From contig DATJPX010000161.1 of assembly GCA_035506155.1 (NCBI GenBank), positions 8,843 to 72,842 on the forward strand: a DNA stretch of 64,000 nt, read 5' to 3'. This stretch comes from UBA877 sp035506155 (lineage in GTDB: Bacteria > Chloroflexota > Anaerolineae > Anaerolineales > Villigracilaceae). The notes beneath the pieces are model-generated. The model ran no database searches. It was not told the DNA's origin and saw only the letters and a program-made list of their open reading frames with translations. Positions within the stretch are counted from its first letter, which is position 1. Every line of letters begins with the position of its first letter. Both the position numbers and the translations under genes were made by a program. Below, one piece after another: positions 58,958 to 64,000 of this stretch.

Positions 58958-59149
58958 TCAGGCCTTGAGGATGGCTGTATCGGCAACCGGGCAGACAGCC
59001 ACGCACTGGGGGGAATCGAAGTGACCTTCGCATTCGACACAAGTGGCGGGATCGATTACGTAGGGGGTCCCTTCGGTGATCGAGTTGGTCGGGCATTCCG
59101 GTACGCAGGCGCCACAAGCAATACATTCATCGGTAATCTTCATTGCCAT
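58958..59149 (-). CDS. 2[4Fe-4S] ferredoxin
   Basis: 63 residues. Two cluster motifs: CIACGACVPECP and CVECEGHFDSPQCVAVCP, the second with the longer Cys spacing of the YfhL / Allochromatium-type ferredoxins. Low-potential electron carrier in the cytoplasm. The ATG at 59149 has AGGAG 9 nt upstream; the in-frame ATG at 59143 is less well placed. Confidence 0.96.
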   Translation of the reverse strand: MAMKITDECIACGACVPECPTNSITEGTPYVIDPATCVECEGHFDSPQCVAVCPVADTAILKA

Positions 59150-59357
59150 AGGTTATCACTCCTTGGTGAAAGTTTATGAAAGAAACGTCCTTAAAATTAC
59201 TTTATCGGCGAAGTTTCGTCAAATGACGAATGTCTTTGGTTTGGGTGATTTTGTCACTGAGTCGGGCAGCCCGATCCGGGGCGGGAAAAACATGTCGAAA
59301 AAAAATTTAAGGAAATGGATAAGGCCAAACGCCGGATTTAGTCCTGCCGGGAGAAGC

Positions 59358-59407
59358 ACCGCCATATTTGGGTGTCAGCAATGATATTAATATGAATATT
59401 TGGCGGT
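59358..59407. repeat. Intergenic dyad between ferredoxin and the receiver-fusion gene
   Basis: ACCGCCA at 59358-59364 and TGGCGGT at 59401-59407 bracket an AT-rich stretch. The rest of the 59.15-59.45 kb gap is AT-rich and shows no supported gene; a 30-codon frame from 59293 has no ribosome site. Confidence 0.35.
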
Positions 59408-59455
59408 CATGGCGCAGATCCCCCCAGATATAGCGGTTAGAATCGTGAAAACGAC

Positions 59456-59484
59456 TTGCCACTATGCGCAGCCCGTGATACACT
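59456..59484 (+). promoter_or_regulatory. Promoter of the receiver-roadblock-transposase-like gene
   Basis: TTGCCA at 59456-59461 and TACACT at 59479-59484, spacer 17 nt. The first ATG (59490) is 5 nt and the second (59493) 8 nt after the -10, so translation probably begins on a leaderless mRNA. Confidence 0.55.
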
Positions 59485-59489
59485 ACAGG

Positions 59490-61169
59490 ATGATGATATC
59501 AATCGTGGTGGTCACTTCCGACACCCCCTTCGGGGAACTCATCCGCCAGAGCCTGGAAGGAACAGGGCGGTTCACCGTCCGCGTCACTGGCGATAACCAA
59601 ACTGCAGTCGATTACGTCAAACAAACCAAATGCCCGCTGGCTTTTCTGGACGGCGGCCTGATCGAGAAAAAGGTGCTCACTGCGGGCACCTTGTTGCGCG
59701 CGGCCAACCCGAACCTGAGCCTGGTGGTCGTCTCGGATTCCGGTCAGCGACCCTGGCTGGACCAGCTTTCACCCGACGGTTATCTATCCAAGCCATTCTA
59801 CCTTCCTGACTTGATGGAATTGGTCGAGGAATTGCCCGAACCCCCAGCCCCGACCGAGGAAGCCATCCCGGTTTCGCTTCCGAAACCTGCCGAACCCGTC
59901 TATATTGCCCCTGCCGGGGAGGATGAAGTCGGAGGAACCTGGCTTTCAGATGTCACCAAGGCGGCCCAGCACCTTACCCGTCTGACTCTGGAATCATCCG
60001 CCCAGGCTGCCTTGATCACGAAGAGCGACCAGCTTTGGGCGTATGCCGGCCAGTTGCCTCAATCCGCCACCAAGGAACTTGCCGAAACGGTCAGCCGTTA
60101 CTGGGATCGCAAGGAAGAAAACGACCTGGTGCGCTTCGTCCGCCTGGCATCCACCGAGGCCGACCACATGCTGTATGCCACCCGCTTGGATACGGACATG
60201 GTCCTGGCCTTGATCTTTGACGCCGAGACCCCATTCAGCACCATCCGCACCCAGGCGAATCAACTCGTTCACTCCCTCTCGGACCAGCCGTCCAATCAGC
60301 CGTCCATGCAATTGTCTGCCGACATTCCGTCTGACGACCAGACCGATGACGATGGGCCCAGCATCCAGATCGGAACAATCCTCTCGGATATTCCATCCCC
60401 GAACCCGGTCAGGAGTGTTACGGATTCGGCTCCCAAGTCTTCTCCGAAGAGTATCAAAGAATCCAGTCCGGCCGTCCCCCTTCAGCCAGTCCGAACCCCG
60501 CTTTTCAGCCGTGAATCCTCTCCGGCCATGCCGCTCAATCGCCTCACCGAGATCGAGCAGGTGGAGCGGCCGCCCGTCGACCTGGAGCAATCCCGACCGG
60601 AAGTGGAAGAACCACTGCCCGACCTGGAAAAGACCCTCGAGTCGGCGGCCGTCACCCGCAAAAGCAAGCCCAAGAAACACGAAGCCTACGAAGACGATCC
60701 GAGCATCACCCGACCCACATCGATCGGGGAAATCGGACGCAAGATCGTCCTCGAGCCGGTCTCGCCGTCCGTCTATAACCTGGATTATGCCTGCCTGCTG
60801 GTGCCGCGCTTCGCCCATCACCACCTGACCGGGGATCTGTCGGACAAGCTCTCGGAATGGGTCCACGAAACCTGCATCGCTTTCGGCTGGCGCTTGGAAT
60901 ACATCTCCGTGCGACCGGAATACATTCTGTGGATCGCCAACGTGCCGCCTGTTACCTCGCCAGGCTACCTGATGCGCATCATGCGTCAGCACACCTCGGA
61001 GAAAATCTTTGCCGAGTTTACCCGCTTCAAGAAGGAAAATCCCTCCGGCGATTTCTGGGCACCCGGATATTTGATGATGGGCGGATCGCAACCACCCCCG
61101 GCTCACCTGATCAAAGATTTCATCTCCCAGACGCGCCAGCGGCAGGGAATCTCCCGGCCTCTCCGCTAG
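59490..61169 (+). CDS. Receiver - roadblock/LC7-like - dead IS200/Y1 transposase-like fusion protein
   Basis: 559 residues. Residues 1-117 form a receiver domain with Asp54 (AFLDGG) and Lys101 (YLSKPF) in the canonical places. Residues about 150-275 resemble a roadblock/LC7 domain (AALITKSDQLWAYAGQLP, RFVRLAS, MLYATRLDTDMVLALIF). A Pro/Ser/Glu-rich linker runs to about 425. Residues 430-555 follow the IS200/IS605 TnpA fold through its length: LTGDLSDKLSEWVHETC, a PEYILWI strand where transposases have PDHVHLL, SPGYLMRIMRQHTSEKIF, DFWAPGYLMM, and IKDFISQ where they have IxxYIxxQ. Both HUH histidines (Tyr478, Leu480) and the catalytic tyrosine (Phe544) are lost. It should be a domesticated nucleic-acid-binding output module. 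No transposon ends are nearby. Confidence 0.8.
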   Translation: MMISIVVVTSDTPFGELIRQSLEGTGRFTVRVTGDNQTAVDYVKQTKCPLAFLDGGLIEKKVLTAGTLLRAANPNLSLVVVSDSGQRPWLDQLSPDGYLSKPFYLPDLMELVEELPEPPAPTEEAIPVSLPKPAEPVYIAPAGEDEVGGTWLSDVTKAAQHLTRLTLESSAQAALITKSDQLWAYAGQLPQSATKELAETVSRYWDRKEENDLVRFVRLASTEADHMLYATRLDTDMVLALIFDAETPFSTIRTQANQLVHSLSDQPSNQPSMQLSADIPSDDQTDDDGPSIQIGTILSDIPSPNPVRSVTDSAPKSSPKSIKESSPAVPLQPVRTPLFSRESSPAMPLNRLTEIEQVERPPVDLEQSRPEVEEPLPDLEKTLESAAVTRKSKPKKHEAYEDDPSITRPTSIGEIGRKIVLEPVSPSVYNLDYACLLVPRFAHHHLTGDLSDKLSEWVHETCIAFGWRLEYISVRPEYILWIANVPPVTSPGYLMRIMRQHTSEKIFAEFTRFKKENPSGDFWAPGYLMMGGSQPPPAHLIKDFISQTRQRQGISRPLR

Positions 61170-61190
61170 TCCTTTTTCCCGCGGTTCTCC

Positions 61191-63995
61191 ATGCCCCCCA
61201 CTCTTTATTTAATTGACGGCCATGCCTTGGCCTACCGGATGTATTTTGCGTTGACGGCCGGTGGATCCAGCCAACATTGGCAGACCTCCTCCGGCGAGCC
61301 GACTGCCGGCATTTACGGCTTTGCCCGGGAGTTGCTGCGCATCCTCGAGCAGGAAAAACCCGATTACCTGGCCGTGGCTTTCGATACCGGCAAGACTTTC
61401 CGCGACGAAATCTTCCCGGCCTATAAAGGCACGCGGGCTAAAATGCCCGACGACTTGCGTCCCCAGATCGAGCGCATCCGCAAGATGGTGGATGCCTTCA
61501 ACATTCCCCGCCTGGAGAAGGAAGGTTTCGAAGCCGACGATGTGCTCGGTTCGGCGGCCCACTGGGCCGCCAGGCAGGGATTGGGAGTCAAGATCATCAC
61601 CGGCGACCGCGACCTGTTGCAGCTTGTGGATGAGCGCGTTATCGTCTACCTGGCCGGCGACGACCAGAATTACATCACCCCAGAAGACGTGCTTGCCAAG
61701 CTGCACGTTCGCCCTGAGCAGGTGGTGGATTACAAGGCCCTGGTCGGCGATAAGTCCGACAATATCCCCGGCGTTCCGGGCGTGGGCGAAAAGACCACCG
61801 AAAATCTGCTGGCGAAATACGGCACCCTGGATGCGGTCTATGCTCACCTCGATGAGGTCGAGCCGCGCTGGCGTTCCAAGCTGGAGGCCGGGAAGGAATC
61901 CGCCTATATGAGCCAGAAACTGGCGGCCATCCGGACCGACCTGCCGGTCACGCTCGATCTCGAACAGGCCCGCACCGGCGTTTTCGATCCGGCCGCAGTG
62001 GAGGCATTCTTCCGCGAGCTGGAATTCCGCACGCTGGTGGACCGGCTTCATAAGCTTACTGGGACCGGGTCCGCTGCACCGGCCGGGACGCAGCAGCTCA
62101 GCCTGTTCGGGGAACCCGCCCGGGCTCCTGCCGCGCCGGTTGCCCCCGCCGTCGCAAAATTCGCCGCCCCGAGCGACCGGAAGGTCGTGGTGGTGGATTC
62201 CGCCAAAGCCCTGAACGCACTTTCGGCGACGTTGTCCAAGGCTGCACTCATATCGTTCGATACCGAAACCACCTCCACGGATGAGATGACCGCCAGCCTG
62301 GTGGGCATCTCCCTGGCAGTGACTCCCGGCGAGGCCTACTACATCCCGGTTGGGCACACAGCAGGGGCGCAACTGCCGCTCGAACAGGTCCTGGCGACCC
62401 TGCGCGGGCCGATGACCGACGCCCGCATCCCCAAGATCGGCCATAACCTGAAATACGATTTCATCATGCTGGCCCGCCTGGGCTTGCGGGCGGAGCCGCT
62501 GGGTTTCGACACCATGATCGCCGAATGGATGCTCGATCCGGGCACACGCAACCTTGGTCTGAAGGTCCTGGCCGAGGTGCGGCTGGGCGAGAGCATGACC
62601 CACATCGAAGAATTGATCGGCACGGGCAAGAACCAAATCTCGATGGACCAGGTGGCCATTGCCGCTGCCGCCCCCTATGCCGCTGCGGATGCCGAAGTCA
62701 CTCTGCGCCTGAAACCGATCCTGGAAGCCGAGCTTCGCCGCCTTCCCAAGTTGTGGGACCTGTTTGTCAAGGTCGAGGTGCCGTTGGTGGCGGTCCTGGC
62801 CGATATGGAAATGGCCGGGATCTCCCTCGATCGGGATTTCTTCTCGGCTTTTGCGACCGAGCTGAACGGACGCCTGAACGGGCTCGAGAAGCAGGTTTAT
62901 GAAAAGGCCGGGAAGGTTTTCAATCTCAATTCCACCCAACAACTCTCGGATGTGCTTTTCGGAACGCTCCACCTGGCCCCGCCGGACCGCGGCAAGAAGA
63001 CCGCTTCGGGCCATTACTCCACCGCCGCGGGCGTCCTGGAAGAGATGAGCGGGCAGCATCCGGTGGTGGACCTGGTCCTGGAATACCGCGAACTGGCCAA
63101 GCTCAAATCCACCTACGTGGACGCCCTGCCGACGGAAATTCACCCGGAGGACGGACGTGTCCACACCTCCTTCAGCCAGACCGGCGCGGTGACCGGGCGG
63201 TTGGCATCCTCGGAGCCCAACCTGCAAAACATCCCGATCCGCACCGAGCTTGGGCGGCGCGTCCGGCGCGGCTTCGTCGCCGGCCTGGGCAGCGTGCTGC
63301 TCTCGGTGGACTACTCGCAGATCGAGCTGCGCATCGTGGCGCACATGGCTGGGGACGAGGCCATGCTGAACGCCTTCCGGGCCGGCCAGGACATCCATGC
63401 CACCACCGCGGCGGCGATCTACGGGATCCCGCTCGAAGCGGTGACGAAGGAACAGCGCCGGCATGCCAAGGCGATCAACTTCGGGTTGATCTACGGTATG
63501 TCGGCCTTTGGTCTGACCCGTACCACCGAGTTGACCCTGGCCGAGTCGCAGGATTTCGTCGATGCTTATTTCAAGCAATTCCCAGGCGTCAAGCGTTACC
63601 TGGACGGCATCCGTAAGGAGGCCAGGGAGACCGGCTACGTCGAGACCCTGCTAGGCCGCCGGCGTTATTTCCCGGCCCTCAAGGGACAGTTGAACGTGGC
63701 CATGCGCAACCGCGAGGAACGGGAAGCCATTAATGCGCCCATCCAGGGCACGGCTGCTGATATAATGAAAATGGCCATGATCCGGATCCCGACTGCCCTG
63801 GCGCAGGCCGGCCTGCATGGCAGGATGCTCCTGCAGGTGCACGACGAACTGGTGGTGGAATGCCCGGAGAGCGAACTGGCTGCGACGGCGAAATGCGTCC
63901 GCAAGGTGATGGAGGACGTTTATCCGATCAGCATCCCATTGAGCACGGAAGCCCGCTGGGGCAGGAACTGGGACGAGCTGCTGTCGATTGTATAA
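61191..63995 (+). CDS. polA: DNA polymerase I
   Basis: 934 residues, full length. The 5'-3' exonuclease domain (about 1-290) has LIDGHALAYRMYF, VAFDTGKTFR, KEGFEADDVLG and TGDRDLLQLV. The 3'-5' proofreading domain keeps its metal residues: FDTET, GHNLKYD and YAAADAE. The polymerase domain has TGRLASSEPNLQNIPIR, SVDYSQIELRIVAH (motif A), RRHAKAINFGLIYG (motif B, O-helix) and QVHDELVVE (motif C). All three activities should be present. Start ATG 61191 lies 21 nt after the previous gene. Confidence 0.98.
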   Translation: MPPTLYLIDGHALAYRMYFALTAGGSSQHWQTSSGEPTAGIYGFARELLRILEQEKPDYLAVAFDTGKTFRDEIFPAYKGTRAKMPDDLRPQIERIRKMVDAFNIPRLEKEGFEADDVLGSAAHWAARQGLGVKIITGDRDLLQLVDERVIVYLAGDDQNYITPEDVLAKLHVRPEQVVDYKALVGDKSDNIPGVPGVGEKTTENLLAKYGTLDAVYAHLDEVEPRWRSKLEAGKESAYMSQKLAAIRTDLPVTLDLEQARTGVFDPAAVEAFFRELEFRTLVDRLHKLTGTGSAAPAGTQQLSLFGEPARAPAAPVAPAVAKFAAPSDRKVVVVDSAKALNALSATLSKAALISFDTETTSTDEMTASLVGISLAVTPGEAYYIPVGHTAGAQLPLEQVLATLRGPMTDARIPKIGHNLKYDFIMLARLGLRAEPLGFDTMIAEWMLDPGTRNLGLKVLAEVRLGESMTHIEELIGTGKNQISMDQVAIAAAAPYAAADAEVTLRLKPILEAELRRLPKLWDLFVKVEVPLVAVLADMEMAGISLDRDFFSAFATELNGRLNGLEKQVYEKAGKVFNLNSTQQLSDVLFGTLHLAPPDRGKKTASGHYSTAAGVLEEMSGQHPVVDLVLEYRELAKLKSTYVDALPTEIHPEDGRVHTSFSQTGAVTGRLASSEPNLQNIPIRTELGRRVRRGFVAGLGSVLLSVDYSQIELRIVAHMAGDEAMLNAFRAGQDIHATTAAAIYGIPLEAVTKEQRRHAKAINFGLIYGMSAFGLTRTTELTLAESQDFVDAYFKQFPGVKRYLDGIRKEARETGYVETLLGRRRYFPALKGQLNVAMRNREEREAINAPIQGTAADIMKMAMIRIPTALAQAGLHGRMLLQVHDELVVECPESELAATAKCVRKVMEDVYPISIPLSTEARWGRNWDELLSIV

Positions 63996-64000
63996 TTGGC

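Noticed and set aside
59293..59384. Short ORF of 30 codons before the receiver-fusion gene
   Set aside because: No ribosome site, no conserved feature, and it overlaps an AT-rich dyad.
59490..61169. Active IS200/IS605 insertion element
   Set aside because: Catalytic His and Tyr are lost, the domain is fused to a receiver, and no terminal hairpins or TnpB gene are present.
61209..63578. Open frame of nearly 790 codons antisense to polA
   Set aside because: Composition typical of a shadow frame; polA on the plus strand has every conserved motif.
1..64000. rRNA or tRNA genes
   Set aside because: No cloverleaf with conserved T-loop and D-loop bases and no rRNA core sequence was noticed on either strand by eye; a covariance-model scan would be needed to exclude them fully.

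Overview
The window looks like chromosomal DNA of an uncultured or little-studied Chloroflexota bacterium, most likely class Anaerolineae. This is inferred from: the GC-rich, tightly packed gene layout; an FMN-riboswitch-controlled RibXY-type riboflavin ABC transporter; many lipoproteins with low-complexity Pro/Thr-rich stretches; a T-box on valS; very long multi-PAS sensor proteins; and the pdxS-pdxT / R3H-ATPase / tmk gene run. No 16S rRNA or tRNA gene was seen to confirm it. No prophage, intact insertion sequence or CRISPR array was found.

Layout. 1-4.1 kb (minus): small membrane proteins and a purine operon xpt - HIT - guaA - membrane protein. 4.2-11.4 kb (plus): maf, a lipoprotein penicillin-binding protein, rsgA, holB, secreted lipoproteins, an L,D-transpeptidase and a cupin. 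11.4-14.6 kb (minus): a creatininase-family hydrolase, a nucleotidyltransferase and a deoxynucleoside kinase, with a 0.38 kb gap at 12.5-12.9 kb that holds seven DnaA-box-like 9-mers and looks like a replication origin. 14.65-38.8 kb (all plus): T-box/valS, M32 carboxypeptidase, FHA-GAF-cyclase, a 9-PAS histidine kinase, a response regulator, a REC-6xPAS-GAF-GAF-HD-GYP protein, a GNAT protein, a 21-bp-register repeat array, membrane proteins, dnaN and a PEP-synthase-like protein. 38.9-45.4 kb (minus): a GntR/YtrA-type regulator with lipoprotein, SPFH protein, PLDc_N protein, ABC ATPase, ABC permease and CPBP protease, with one parS-like site inside the permease gene and another just after it, then pdxR. 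45.7-50.5 kb (plus): pdxS, pdxT, an unknown protein, an R3H ATPase and tmk. 50.6-55.9 kb: DinB/DfsB-like proteins, a peptidase S51 homologue, a lipoprotein, an FmdB zinc ribbon (minus), gmk, a rhomboid protease and a DUF218 protein. 56.0-58.9 kb (minus): riboflavin transporter under an FMN riboswitch. 59-64 kb: ferredoxin, a receiver/roadblock/IS200-transposase-like fusion protein, and polA.

Themes. DnaA boxes at 12.6-12.9 kb, dnaN at 35 kb, two parS-like ParB sites at 39.9/40.4 kb, holB and polA together suggest an origin-proximal region; genes from 15 to 39 kb all run away from the candidate origin. Vitamin supply and control form a second theme (PdxR with PLP synthase, riboflavin uptake). 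Signalling forms a third: the 19.5-31 kb block carries FHA, GAF, 15 PAS, receiver, kinase and c-di-GMP phosphodiesterase domains. The least ordinary items are the candidate oriC/parS set, the 210-bp array of 21-bp units at 32.2-32.4 kb, the fusion of a receiver and roadblock domain to a catalytically dead IS200/Y1 transposase fold at 59.5-61.2 kb, and a family of 20-nt stem-loops placed between stop and start codons of adjacent genes.
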